Of a stretch of 32,427 bases of DNA, positions 17,234-26,598 are shown piece after piece (within the stretch, counting starts at the first letter, position 1; each line of letters opens with the position of its first letter). Under the pieces are notes generated by a model that saw only the letters and a list, made by a program, of their open reading frames with translations, made no database searches and was not told where the DNA came from. Made by a program: the position numbers and the translations under genes. The DNA is taken from positions 1 through 32,427 of the forward strand of contig CAMNBC010000012.1 in assembly GCA_946532115.1 (NCBI GenBank), read 5' to 3'. The DNA comes from an uncultured Treponema sp. Its GTDB lineage: Bacteria; Spirochaetota; Spirochaetia; Treponematales; Treponemataceae.

Positions 17234-17896
17234 TTATAAAATCCGTTTCAGTGGTTTTCCTACAATGCTGATAACCGGCCCAAGCAGCAGTGACATCAAA
17301 ATAGAACCGACAATGGAACCCTGGATCCCATTTGGATTGAGTTTACCTGCAATTACACCAACTCCTACAGCTGCAAGATCAAAAAGAATACGGATTACAG
17401 CAAATGGGACTTTTGGAATCCAGCCGCTGAGGATATTTGGAATGGCATCGTATGGAGCGACTCCCATTTGTGCGTTGATGTAGATTGATGCAACTACAAC
17501 AAAAAGAAACAAAGTGAATGCAAAAATAATAACCCGTGCTGCAAAATTACCCTCTGCAAGGAATTGTGCAAAACCAATGTTTTTCCAGATCCATCGGCAG
17601 AGGTCAATAACATAACCAATGAGAATCATATTTGCAAGGGTTCCAAAACCAATCATTTCGGCACCAAAAATAAACGTAAAAATGAGCATTATGCCGTAAA
17701 GGAGGACTTCGGTATTTCCAAGTCCCCAGCCAAGGGCATCTGCAACATTAAGATTCATAAAGCTGGCCGGGTCAGTTCCCCAGCCGATTTCTACAAGAAT
17801 AGAAACAAAAACGCCCATAAGAATTACAGCAGGAAGCATAAATGCAAGGCGTTTGCCGAAGTTCGGCACGATAAATTGTTTGAAAGAGAATTTCAT
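17234..17896 (-). CDS. YczE/YyaS/YitT-type membrane protein
   Basis: A 220-residue integral membrane protein with about five hydrophobic helices. The stretch INAQMGVAPYDAIPNILSG and the earlier GWGTDPASFMNLNVA match the paired motifs of the YczE (COG2364) family. The function of this family is not established; some members lie near transport or lipopeptide genes. It follows the cyclase gene by 15 bases on the same strand, so the two may be co-transcribed. No clear ribosome-binding site precedes the ATG. Confidence 0.75.
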   Translation of the reverse strand: MKFSFKQFIVPNFGKRLAFMLPAVILMGVFVSILVEIGWGTDPASFMNLNVADALGWGLGNTEVLLYGIMLIFTFIFGAEMIGFGTLANMILIGYVIDLCRWIWKNIGFAQFLAEGNFAARVIIFAFTLFLFVVVASIYINAQMGVAPYDAIPNILSGWIPKVPFAVIRILFDLAAVGVGVIAGKLNPNGIQGSIVGSILMSLLLGPVISIVGKPLKRIL

Positions 17897-17911
17897 AGTG
17901 CCGATATTACA

Positions 17912-20900
17912 TCACAAAAAGTATGTCTTCATCAAGCCCTTTCCCTTAACTTCAACATCAATTCCTTCGCTGTAAGGAAATTGTTCTTTTGTCTGACTGT
18001 AAGTGTTTTCCGTAACGTGAATCTTCATTGGTTCGCCGGTACTTTCCATTCGGCTTGCAACGTTTACTGTGTCACCCCAAATGTCGTAAATGAATTTAGA
18101 TTTTCCGATAACACCGGCAACAAGGTTACCGGTATTAATTCCAAGACGAATCTGAACTTTTACAGGGGAACTCAGGTTAAAGCGTTGAACATCTTCCATA
18201 AGGCCAAGTGCGAATCGAACCATTCGGAGTGCACCATCGTTATTTGCTTCTTCAGTAAAACCTGTAGCAGCCATGTAAGCATCACCTATGGTCTTAATCT
18301 TTTCAATTCCTTCACGGTTTGCTCGCTCATCAAAAAGTGAAACCATTTTGTTAAGCATGGTAACAACCTGTTCCGCAGTCATACCGTCACTGATTTTTGT
18401 AAAACCGACAATATCAGTAAACAAAACCGTAATGTTAGGAAATTTCTTAGCGATTGTCTGTCCGGGTTTTTCGGTGAGTTCTTTTGCAACTTCAGCAGGC
18501 AGAATATTCAAAAGCAGACTCTCAGATTTTTCTTTTTCAAGTTTAAGGTCGTGAGTCCGCTCCTCAACCTTATTTTCAAGTTCAATCTGGTAGCGGCGCA
18601 TCTGGCGGATTTTGAGCCAGACAATAAGAACTGCAATTCCAACAATAATGGTTCCAACAAGAATCTGGAACCATAGTACCTGCCAGATGTAAGGTTTTTT
18701 CACGATAATGATAGGCTGTGAAGGCTTACTTGTAATTTCATCACCATTCTGTGACATAACAGTAAACTGATAGGTTCCAGGTTTTAGGTTGGTATAAGAA
18801 ACATTGCGGAGATTAGACCATTCAGAATAATTATTTTCAAAACCACCGAGCCTGTAGCAGAAACGCATCTGATCGGAAGAAATAAAACTTAAACCAGTGA
18901 ACTTAATATTCAGTCGTTTGGCAGAAGGTGAAAGAATAATTTTTTCTCCATGATAATCATATTTCACATTATCAATAGAGTATTCTTGAATTTCAATTTT
19001 TGGAGGATTCTGATTTTTACCAGATTTTACCGGATCATAAATAGCAAAACCGTCAATAAGTGTAAACCAGATACGACCAAGGGAATCCTGTGTAGAAACG
19101 GAAGTTGAAGTAATACCTCCGGTATTAAGACCATCAGAGGCACCGTAAAACTTCACATTAATGCGTTTCCTTTTACCGCTTACGACATCTTCAATTTCAG
19201 AAAGAGTAGCAGAGAGAATACCCTTGTTGCTTGTCATCCAGATGGTCTGAGTGTAATCGCAAATCATCTGGAAAACGCTGTCGGTGCCAAGTCCATTAGA
19301 AGAATTGAAATTAAAAAATGAATCAGTTGTCTCGTTGTATTTAGAAATTCCAGTACCGGTTGTAATCCAGAATCCGCCTCCTTCAATTGGAGCAGTCTTA
19401 AAAATTACATTACCTGCAAGTCCATTTTCAGAAGTATAGTGCTTAACAATCTGTTCATCCTTAAGAATGTAAATACCGCCGCCATCAGTACCAACCCAAA
19501 TCTGTCCTTTAGAATCTTCGTAAAGGCTCATAATGAATTCATTGTCAAAGCCTTCCTTACGGGTGATTGATTTTATACTGCCATCGGTTTCGATAATGCT
19601 CAGTCCCTGAGTGGTTCCAACATAATATTTCCCGTCCGCTGCTTTTATTGAAACCCTGCATTTCAGACCTGCGAGACCATCCTGCATTGTCCATACAGTT
19701 ATTTGATTGTCTTTTGTTACACGAACCTGGCTTATATCAGAATATGAAGAAATCAAAAGTTCTTTGTCAGCTGTCATACCAACATGTCGGATTCTTGCAC
19801 CTTTACACAATTCTGTTATTTCGTTTTCAATAAACTGGTTATCCTTGTTATAGCAGTAAAGTCCGTTATCAGCACCAAGCCATGTTACTGAACGAACAGG
19901 GTCTTCGCATATAGCATTAACGGCAATAGGCATTGAAATTGTACGGAATTTTCCCTGACTCATTTTTTCTATACCGCCGCGGTTATATGCAATCCACATG
20001 TTTCCTTCGTGGTCTTCAAAAAGATGATTGATATAATCATCAGCAAGGCCATTGCGTTTATCAAAGTAAGTAAACATTCCATTGTGGAGAATTGTGATTC
20101 CACAGTCTGAGGCAAACCAGAAATTTCCTGCAGAATCCTGTACAATTGAATTTACAACTGTTCCTTCCTGATGGTCGTGGCCAATATCAAAAACAGTTTC
20201 TTCTGTATCTTTGATTCGCACAGCATAATGAGGGGCAACGCCAAACCAGAAAGCTCCGCTTTTATCCTGGGTAACTTCATTTACAGAAGGATTTTTGATT
20301 TTTGTAATTCCTGTAAATCTTTCGAGTTTTCTTGTGTAAACAAAAAGTTCATTTTCAATTGCGGTTGATATCCAGATGCGTCCGGCAGTATCGCAGTACA
20401 GGCGGGAAACCTGAATGGTGTCTTGTTCGAGTTCGTGTAAACCTTCAGGAGTTTTTACTTCGTGTTTAGGAGTAAGGTAGCAGAGTCCTGAAGCTGTTCC
20501 AAGCCAGATGTTGTCATTAAAATCCTGACAGATTGCACGAACCGAGTTATGAGGCAATCCGTTCTCTGTAGTAAATTTTATCAGATTTCCATCGCTTTGA
20601 ATGCAGGTTACACCTTCATCGTTGTGGCCAACCCAGATGTTGCCGTTTGTATCCTGAAAAATTGCACGTACAGATGCAAAATCATATTTTGAATCAATAT
20701 TTCTTGAGAAGGTTGCAAACTCAACGCCGTCAAAACGGGCAAGTCCATCGTAGGTTCCAATATAGATATACCCTTTTTGATCCTGCATTATTGCTGTAAT
20801 AGTCATACCCGGAAGTCCATCGGCTGTTGTCCAGTTACGGCATACAAAATCATTCAAAAAACTCTGGTCAATATTGCCGTTTGCCGCAGATTGTGAAAAA

Positions 20901-20953
20901 GCTGAGGTTGTAAGACAGGCAATAATAAGAAATGCTAAAATTATCTTCTTCAT
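17912..20953 (-). CDS. Beta-propeller sensor adenylate cyclase (Reg_prop, Y_Y_Y, class III cyclase)
   Basis: A 1013-residue sensor: signal peptide (1-21), about a dozen two-component-regulator propeller repeats of the form GNIWVGT.DGL (~25-670), a Y_Y_Y domain (~674-740), one membrane helix (~758-780), a coiled-coil linker, and a class III cyclase domain (~835-1010). All catalytic positions are present: metal Asp847 (FTDIVGF) and Asp891 (IGDAYMA), adenine-selecting Lys887 and Asp957 (YDIWGD), and transition-state Asn964 and Arg968 (VNVASRM). It should make cyclic AMP as a homodimer. This periplasmic architecture is better known in front of histidine kinases in Bacteroidetes. The ligand is unknown; polysaccharide fragments are a guess from those relatives. 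Confidence 0.88.
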   Translation of the reverse strand: MKKIILAFLIIACLTTSAFSQSAANGNIDQSFLNDFVCRNWTTADGLPGMTITAIMQDQKGYIYIGTYDGLARFDGVEFATFSRNIDSKYDFASVRAIFQDTNGNIWVGHNDEGVTCIQSDGNLIKFTTENGLPHNSVRAICQDFNDNIWLGTASGLCYLTPKHEVKTPEGLHELEQDTIQVSRLYCDTAGRIWISTAIENELFVYTRKLERFTGITKIKNPSVNEVTQDKSGAFWFGVAPHYAVRIKDTEETVFDIGHDHQEGTVVNSIVQDSAGNFWFASDCGITILHNGMFTYFDKRNGLADDYINHLFEDHEGNMWIAYNRGGIEKMSQGKFRTISMPIAVNAICEDPVRSVTWLGADNGLYCYNKDNQFIENEITELCKGARIRHVGMTADKELLISSYSDISQVRVTKDNQITVWTMQDGLAGLKCRVSIKAADGKYYVGTTQGLSIIETDGSIKSITRKEGFDNEFIMSLYEDSKGQIWVGTDGGGIYILKDEQIVKHYTSENGLAGNVIFKTAPIEGGGFWITTGTGISKYNETTDSFFNFNSSNGLGTDSVFQMICDYTQTIWMTSNKGILSATLSEIEDVVSGKRKRINVKFYGASDGLNTGGITSTSVSTQDSLGRIWFTLIDGFAIYDPVKSGKNQNPPKIEIQEYSIDNVKYDYHGEKIILSPSAKRLNIKFTGLSFISSDQMRFCYRLGGFENNYSEWSNLRNVSYTNLKPGTYQFTVMSQNGDEITSKPSQPIIIVKKPYIWQVLWFQILVGTIIVGIAVLIVWLKIRQMRRYQIELENKVEERTHDLKLEKEKSESLLLNILPAEVAKELTEKPGQTIAKKFPNITVLFTDIVGFTKISDGMTAEQVVTMLNKMVSLFDERANREGIEKIKTIGDAYMAATGFTEEANNDGALRMVRFALGLMEDVQRFNLSSPVKVQIRLGINTGNLVAGVIGKSKFIYDIWGDTVNVASRMESTGEPMKIHVTENTYSQTKEQFPYSEGIDVEVKGKGLMKTYFL

Positions 20954-21071
20954 ATTATTATATTTTATGTCTAAAAACCGAAAAATTCAAATTTTCCGGG
21001 TGGGTGTGATTTTGTAAGTTTTGTGTTATACTTTTTGTAAAAGAACTTTTTGCTTAGGATTTAGTAAGATT

Positions 21072-21905
21072 ATGAGTTTAAAGAAAATTAAATCAATGAT
21101 TGTGGGAGCAGCACTTTTTGTTACCTGTTCACACAGCGTGTTTGCGGCTGAACTGGAATATGTGCAGCCATTTGCTTTGAATCCTGTTAATGAAGGTATT
21201 CAACTCAGTGTGGGAGCTCTGCTCAGTGGTTCTGCCCTGGTTTGTGATAAATTCGTTCATTTGAAAAAAAATGAGTACAATCCGGATGACTGGGATATGA
21301 GTGCTATTCCAAATCTCGAACAGATTTTTATGAGGCCTTATAGTAAGCCGCTGCACGTGGTGGGAACGGTCACGGTGGGTGCTGCGATGTTAACGCCCGC
21401 ACTTTTTGCTATTTTGCCTTCGAATGAATGGCTTACCATAGGTACTATGTATGCAGAAACATTGTTATTGGCAAACGGAATAAAAGAATGGACAAAACTT
21501 CTGGTTTACCGTGCCCGACCATATATGTATTTTGACGGGTTTCCACAGGATAAGGTTGATGATGGTGATTGGAACTGTTCATTCCCGTCTGGGCATACTA
21601 CTCTGGCATTTGCCGGCGCTGCGTTTACAACTATGGTTTTCTGTCAGTGTTTCCCTGATTCAAACTGGAACTATGCGGTGGCAGGGATTTCATTTGGTCT
21701 TGCAACGCTGACCGGTGTGTTACGCATGGCCAGTGGTAATCACTTTTTTACTGATGTACTTGTTGGGGCTATTATTGGTACAGCTTGTGGTTTTGCAGTA
21801 CCATATATGCACACGAAAGCTTTTTACGGAAAATTTGAAAAAAAATCCGGCAGAGCAAATGCTGCATTAAGTCCGGCCGGTTTTAGTTTCACATATAATT
21901 TTTAG
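21072..21905 (+). CDS. PAP2 family phosphatase
   Basis: A 277-residue exported or membrane protein. The N terminus is a signal-like segment ending CSHSVFAAE. The three phosphatase motifs are KLLVYRARP (KX6RP), FPSGHTTLA (PSGH) and RMASGNH (RX5H), in the right order and spacing, so acid phosphatase or lipid phosphatase chemistry is expected in the periplasm. The start at ATG 21072 is chosen over the in-frame TTG at 21021 because a TATACT -10 at 21027-21032 would place transcription start after that TTG. It is divergent from the propeller cyclase and converges on the 7TM cyclase pair. Confidence 0.82.
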   Translation: MSLKKIKSMIVGAALFVTCSHSVFAAELEYVQPFALNPVNEGIQLSVGALLSGSALVCDKFVHLKKNEYNPDDWDMSAIPNLEQIFMRPYSKPLHVVGTVTVGAAMLTPALFAILPSNEWLTIGTMYAETLLLANGIKEWTKLLVYRARPYMYFDGFPQDKVDDGDWNCSFPSGHTTLAFAGAAFTTMVFCQCFPDSNWNYAVAGISFGLATLTGVLRMASGNHFFTDVLVGAIIGTACGFAVPYMHTKAFYGKFEKKSGRANAALSPAGFSFTYNF

Positions 21906-21913
21906 GCTTTTTA

Positions 21914-21954
21914 GAGATGCCGTAAAAGTTTACTTAGAACTTTTACAGCGTCTC
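21914..21954. terminator. Long hairpin between converging genes
   Basis: 17-base arms (21914-21930 and 21938-21954) around a 7-base loop, with two positions that differ by transitions. It follows the PAP2 stop and overlaps the last codons and stop of the opposing cyclase gene. T-runs are short, so termination efficiency is uncertain. Confidence 0.65.
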
Positions 21955-23898
21955 TTCTATTCTGTCGCTTTTAATTGAAAGAATTACAGATTTTTTTGCA
22001 CTGCCCGAAGTCCTTTTTTGAATTTTTGCAATGCTGTTCAATGGAATTGATTCTGTAGTAAATTCAAGTTTCCGGCCATTTTGTCTTGCTTCAATTTCAG
22101 CAATGTGTACAGCAACTGGTGTTGCAAGAATTGGGCGCATACAGCGTTTTGTAAAAGATTCTGTTTTTACGGCAATACCAATATCTTTTGACAGTGAAAT
22201 TTCTGCCATACGTTCTGTATTTCCTCCGGTGCCGATTACAATGTTTCCATAATGCACACCAATTCCAATTTTGATTCGTGGCATTCCACGCGAAGCAAAT
22301 TCATCACGTAATTCAATCATCTGTTCCTGCATTTCAATTGCGCAGTTTAAGGCTGATTCTGCACTGTTCGGAAAAATTGCAATAATTCCGTCTCCAAGAT
22401 ATTTTTCTATTATCCCGTTATATTTACGGATTAGAGGAGCAATTCGTTTCAGGTACGTATTAAGCAAATCAAAAACCTGAATGGGAGCCAGCTTTTCAGA
22501 AGTAGAAGTAAAGTTTCTGATATCTGCAGAAAGTATGGCGGCTTTAGAAATTTTGTATTCTCCGAGTGTTACTTCTGTAATGTCTTTTTTACTTAAAAGT
22601 TCAAGAAATTCTTTTGGAACAAAACGGTAATAAGCTTTGTTAGTTTGAACTAAGTAATCATTAAGTTCAAGTGTATGTGTATAATTTCTGTTTTGAATAA
22701 ATGCAACAAGAAGAATCTGCATAATGGAAAATGCAACGAATGCGGGGGTAATAGGATGCATTCCGTTAAGGAAGGTAAAATGATGTATTAGCAGAATGTC
22801 ACCGATTCCTCCAATTGCAAGAACCATAAAAGAAATGATTGCAACAATACTTACAAAATCATGATCTTTGAAAATTCGAATTGCAAATAAAATGCTGCAT
22901 AGTCCAATAACTGTGAACATATAGGCCTGCATGTAAGGAACCATTCTGTTTGCCAGATTTATAGGGAGTACAAAATTCAATAATAAGAAAATGAGGCTTG
23001 GAAATGCCAAAACACTTGCAGGAATATGTTTGAAAATGGCTTTATTCAATTCATTAATATAGAGTGTAATGAAGCTTGGAATAAAGAATACAGAAAGGTA
23101 TTCTATTCGGAGCATAGTTGTAAATGGAATTGCAGGAAAAAGCGTTTTAAGAATAGGGAATGTATAGGAAACAATTCTCGAAAAAATTGCAAGCACAAGG
23201 CAGGCAAGATAAAGGTTGACTTTATTTTTTTTGAGAAAGGCATTCAAAATACAGTACACAGTAATCATTAAAAGAATTCCAGCAAAAATACTATAACTGC
23301 AAAATTGTTTTGTATGAAAATGGGAATATGCTTTTTCTTCAAAAAGCATAAAACTTCCGCGTAAACCGCCTTTTCTATAAAAGTCATTTGAAATGATAAT
23401 TGTAATTATTGTTGTGCCGTTTTTGTCAGCGGTAAATACGGCCTTGTCAAAATGCTGTTCAGCTTGAGTCTGTGTCCAGTCTTCGTTTGGCTTTCCGGAA
23501 CGGTAAATCAGTTCTTTATCTGCATATATTTCAAAAGCTGTGTATCCAAGATCATAAACAGGAAAAGCATAGCTTTGTTCTGGTTTAAGGTTTGTAAGTT
23601 GTAATTTATAGGTTCCAGATCCTTTTCCAGTTTTTGAGATAGCTTTGATTTCATCCGGGAACGGATATTTGTTCCAGTCAGAAGGAACCTGAACTGTTAC
23701 ATGGGGTATGTTGTTGAGTTCCTTTTCAGAAAGGTTGGAATCTGGTTTTATGAATTTACCCCAATAAAAATCCCAGTCAGTTATTATGTTCAGGGAATTT
23801 TTACTTAATGTATCTGGGTTTTCTATCCGGTATACAGCAGAAAAAAGTGAAGAGCTTATAAAAAATAGAGATAATAAGATAGAAAGAGCTTTTTTCAT
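21943..23898 (-). CDS. 7TM sensor with class III cyclase domain, metal-site half
   Basis: A 651-residue protein: signal peptide (1-20), periplasmic jelly-roll-like sensor (~25-190) ending in FYRKGGLRGS, seven membrane helices (~200-410; 7TMR-DISM type), and a cyclase domain (~440-620). Metal-binding Asp459 (SADIRNF) and Asp503 (KYLGDG) and Lys499 are kept. The dimer-partner residues are lost: Gly574 replaces the transition-state Asn, Lys578 replaces Arg, and Ile567 stands at the Asp/Thr purine-contact position. On its own it should be weak or inactive as a homodimer. Its ATG shares a base with the stop of the upstream paralogue (TAATG), so the two are translationally coupled. See the paired entry at 23898-25871. 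Confidence 0.85.
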   Translation of the reverse strand: MKKALSILLSLFFISSSLFSAVYRIENPDTLSKNSLNIITDWDFYWGKFIKPDSNLSEKELNNIPHVTVQVPSDWNKYPFPDEIKAISKTGKGSGTYKLQLTNLKPEQSYAFPVYDLGYTAFEIYADKELIYRSGKPNEDWTQTQAEQHFDKAVFTADKNGTTIITIIISNDFYRKGGLRGSFMLFEEKAYSHFHTKQFCSYSIFAGILLMITVYCILNAFLKKNKVNLYLACLVLAIFSRIVSYTFPILKTLFPAIPFTTMLRIEYLSVFFIPSFITLYINELNKAIFKHIPASVLAFPSLIFLLLNFVLPINLANRMVPYMQAYMFTVIGLCSILFAIRIFKDHDFVSIVAIISFMVLAIGGIGDILLIHHFTFLNGMHPITPAFVAFSIMQILLVAFIQNRNYTHTLELNDYLVQTNKAYYRFVPKEFLELLSKKDITEVTLGEYKISKAAILSADIRNFTSTSEKLAPIQVFDLLNTYLKRIAPLIRKYNGIIEKYLGDGIIAIFPNSAESALNCAIEMQEQMIELRDEFASRGMPRIKIGIGVHYGNIVIGTGGNTERMAEISLSKDIGIAVKTESFTKRCMRPILATPVAVHIAEIEARQNGRKLEFTTESIPLNSIAKIQKRTSGSAKKSVILSIKSDRIEETL

Positions 23899-25871
23899 TA
23901 TCGTCCCTCCTCTTTGAGGTTTTCAGCATTTTGTTTTTTGCGATGAACTTCATAAAGCTGCAGAGGTTTCTCTTTTCCTTTTACATATATAACGTCCAGC
24001 GGTGTAAGCTGAATTTTGCCAAGTTTTTCCTGAGGAATCCGTTTATAAATTGCTTCTGAGATTATTATATTTTTATGTATCTGTTCACATACGGTTTCAA
24101 TTCTTGCAGCTGTATTTACAGTGTCAGAAATTACTGTATCATCCATGCGGTTTTCTTCTCCGATAGTTCCAATAATCATTTTTCCAAAATGGATTCCAAG
24201 CCATGGTGTTATAGTATGATTTTTACAGACTTCAGATTCATTGAATTTTCTGATAGTGTCTTTTATTTCCAAAGCTGCTCTTACGGCATCAAGATTTGAA
24301 TTAGGGAAGAGGGCCATAAAGCCTCCGCTAAGAAATTTACTTACAAAGCCGTCATACTTTTTAATTACCGGTGAAACAGTTTTTAGATATTCGCTGAAAA
24401 TATTAAAGTTTTCATCAAGTGAAACTTCTTTGCTGTTAGTATTAACTATCGAAACTTTAGAAAATATGATTGTCATTTCGATGTTTGAATAATCTCCGAG
24501 TTTTGTTTTGATGATAGATTCCTTATTCAAGAGACGTAAAAATTCTTTTGGAACAAAACGAAGATAGGATTCATTTAATTTACTCAAATCATCTGAAGCC
24601 TTTATGGTTTCTTTGTAAATATCATTTTGAATGGCTGCCAGCATAATAATTTGAATGATTACAAAGACAAGAATAAAGAATGGAAGTGTAGGAATAGGAA
24701 TAGTTTCTTTTGAATTAGAATGAATAATATCTATAATTCCGCCTATAGCAATCGTAAAGAAACTAAGGAAATTATAAAGAGAATATCGCTTTCGTTTTAT
24801 TAAGTTTGAAATACTGAAAATTATTACATAAAGGGAATATATGATTAGTATATCCTGCAGATAAGGAACAAACTTGTTGCTGTAATATGCTGGAAGAACA
24901 AGACTAAGTAATCCCATAGAAAGTGTAATTATGTGCAGAAAATAGCGTAGATATTTTTCTTTTAGAAATTTAAAAACTACCGTTCGGTTGTTTGATGGAT
25001 AAATCAAAAAGACTATCTGCAAAATTGAAACTGGAACAAGCCAGATGGCAAGAAGTTCAAGTTTGATTTTTATTTCTGCACATAATGATGGCAGTAAGAT
25101 TCCTAACGAACAGTAGCCTGCGGTTCCTATTCTTACAGCAAATGCAAAAGAGGCAAGACCAAGAAAAAAATATTCGGTGCGTTTTTTATTAAGTGCAAAT
25201 TGAAATAAATTCAAAAGTCCTGTAAATACAAGGCTCCCGATTACAATGCAATAAAATACAAGGGTAAGAATATTGTAGCGCCAGATGTCGTCTGCTTTTC
25301 CAAGATAAACAGTATCCCAAAGTCCACCTTTCCTGTAATAGTAATTTGAGACTAACACAACAATTTCTGCGGTTCCTTTAGAATCAGGTTCAAACTCACA
25401 ATAGAGAGGAATTGACTGGGAATTAGATGGAGAGTAATGCCATGGATCCAGTTGAAAATCTTTTTCAAGCATTGCAAACGGATTTCCTGTCTGAATTATA
25501 ATTTTTCTATTAATATAAAATGCACTGGCGGTTCCAGGAGATTCTTTCATGTGTAGTGCATATTTTGTTCCTGGTTCAAGATTTGAGCAGACATATCTGT
25601 AGCAGCCGTATGTATTTGGCGAGGTGGCTCCAAAACGCTTAATTTCCAGATTCCACTCATGAGGTACTGTTACTGTAAAATCAGCCGGTGTATTATTGTC
25701 TATAAGATTAAAGGTTTGTTCAGGAGATTTTTCAAGATAAAGTTCCCAGCCAGAGCCGAGAGTTTCAAATGATTTATTCTTTTTATTTATTTTTGAAGAT
25801 GCAGAAGCTTGTGAAATAAAGATACTAAAAAGAATGAAAATCAAAAATTCAGCCGAATAATGCCGTGTCAT
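23898..25871 (-). CDS. 7TM sensor with class III cyclase domain, transition-state half
   Basis: A 657-residue paralogue of the downstream gene with the same plan: signal peptide, periplasmic jelly-roll-like sensor ending YYRKGGLWDT, seven helices, and a C-terminal cyclase domain. The shared linker RFVPKEFL shows common descent. Here both metal aspartates are gone: Lys472 (IIFSKVS) and Gly516 (FLSGGF). Thr579, Asn586 and Arg590 (TVNTAAR) and Lys512 are intact, so it is a C2-like partner. ATG 25871 is chosen over the in-frame TTG at 25883 because GGAGAG lies four bases before it. A TATAAT at 25894-25889 gives a start near 25882. It is the first gene of the two-gene unit. Confidence 0.85.
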   Translation of the reverse strand: MTRHYSAEFLIFILFSIFISQASASSKINKKNKSFETLGSGWELYLEKSPEQTFNLIDNNTPADFTVTVPHEWNLEIKRFGATSPNTYGCYRYVCSNLEPGTKYALHMKESPGTASAFYINRKIIIQTGNPFAMLEKDFQLDPWHYSPSNSQSIPLYCEFEPDSKGTAEIVVLVSNYYYRKGGLWDTVYLGKADDIWRYNILTLVFYCIVIGSLVFTGLLNLFQFALNKKRTEYFFLGLASFAFAVRIGTAGYCSLGILLPSLCAEIKIKLELLAIWLVPVSILQIVFLIYPSNNRTVVFKFLKEKYLRYFLHIITLSMGLLSLVLPAYYSNKFVPYLQDILIIYSLYVIIFSISNLIKRKRYSLYNFLSFFTIAIGGIIDIIHSNSKETIPIPTLPFFILVFVIIQIIMLAAIQNDIYKETIKASDDLSKLNESYLRFVPKEFLRLLNKESIIKTKLGDYSNIEMTIIFSKVSIVNTNSKEVSLDENFNIFSEYLKTVSPVIKKYDGFVSKFLSGGFMALFPNSNLDAVRAALEIKDTIRKFNESEVCKNHTITPWLGIHFGKMIIGTIGEENRMDDTVISDTVNTAARIETVCEQIHKNIIISEAIYKRIPQEKLGKIQLTPLDVIYVKGKEKPLQLYEVHRKKQNAENLKEEGR

Positions 25872-25935
25872 AAAACTCTCCAAATGATATTATAACACTC
25901 AATTATACTATGATTTACTGAATTTCCATAGAATT

Positions 25936-26598
25936 TTATTTCTTGCCTAAGACAGTAAAATCCTGTGCTTCATTACAGAAGATAATACCGCTGCCTGCTT
26001 CTGCAAAGCATGGGAGTGCGGTTATTGCTTCTACTATAGCTGATTTTTTTTCGGTTGGAACGAGAATCATGAGCATTTCTTTTTCAGGAACAATCTTCAT
26101 GCCAAAGAATGCTGCGTCGTCTTCTTTTGCAGTTCCTCGTGCGCCAATTATTGTGCCGCCACCGGCTCCGGCTTTGCGTGCGGCTGCCATTGCATCTTCT
26201 GCGTAGCCTTTGTTTATAATTACGTTTATCATCTGATAGTTATTTTCTGCTTTCATAGTTTCTTCTCCTTCTGATTTTTCTGATACATCTGATTCGGCCA
26301 GGTGTCCTGCGCGGATAAAGTCTGGAGTGTCTAGTGTAAACATTACGCCAAAATGCGCTTTCTTTTCTGATGCTTTTATGATTGCGTCGTACACTGCCTG
26401 CTTAATGCTGTTTTTTATAATGATGTATACAATGTCTTTTGATGTATCGCCCAAGCCAAGTAACTGGAGTACTCCGTTTGAAGCAGTTCCGCGGCCCATT
26501 GCAATTGTGCCTCCGCCAGCTCCTGCGGATTTGGCTGCATCTGCAATTAATTCTCCGCTGTTGTGCGGAACAATTCCGATTAAAAGTTTATAACTCAT
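25936..26598 (-). CDS. Tandem PII-like regulatory protein
   Basis: A 220-residue protein made of two PII-like ferredoxin-fold domains. Domain 1 (~1-95) has AGAGGGTIAMGRGT and domain 2 (~120-215) has AGAGGGTIIGARGT, the ligand-loop motif of this group. They are joined by an acidic linker (SEKSEGEETMKAE). Known PII proteins are single-domain trimers that sense nucleotides and 2-oxoglutarate and bind transporters or enzymes. Here the doubled protein sits directly after a doubled DUF1538 membrane protein, a pairing known in many bacteria. ATG 26598 is chosen over TTG 26604 because AGGAGG lies six bases before the ATG. It overlaps the DUF1538 gene by 11 bases. Confidence 0.85.
   Translation of the reverse strand: MSYKLLIGIVPHNSGELIADAAKSAGAGGGTIAMGRGTASNGVLQLLGLGDTSKDIVYIIIKNSIKQAVYDAIIKASEKKAHFGVMFTLDTPDFIRAGHLAESDVSEKSEGEETMKAENNYQMINVIINKGYAEDAMAAARKAGAGGGTIIGARGTAKEDDAAFFGMKIVPEKEMLMILVPTEKKSAIVEAITALPCFAEAGSGIIFCNEAQDFTVLGKK

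Noticed and set aside
17564..18340. Long open frame on the + strand opposite the YczE-like gene and the cyclase domain
   Set aside because: It runs antisense to two well-supported genes, its protein has no recognisable domain, and it has no start signals.
20957..20962. TATAAT just before the propeller cyclase ATG
   Set aside because: It ends only three bases from the start codon, which would place the transcription start inside the gene; probably chance in AT-rich sequence.
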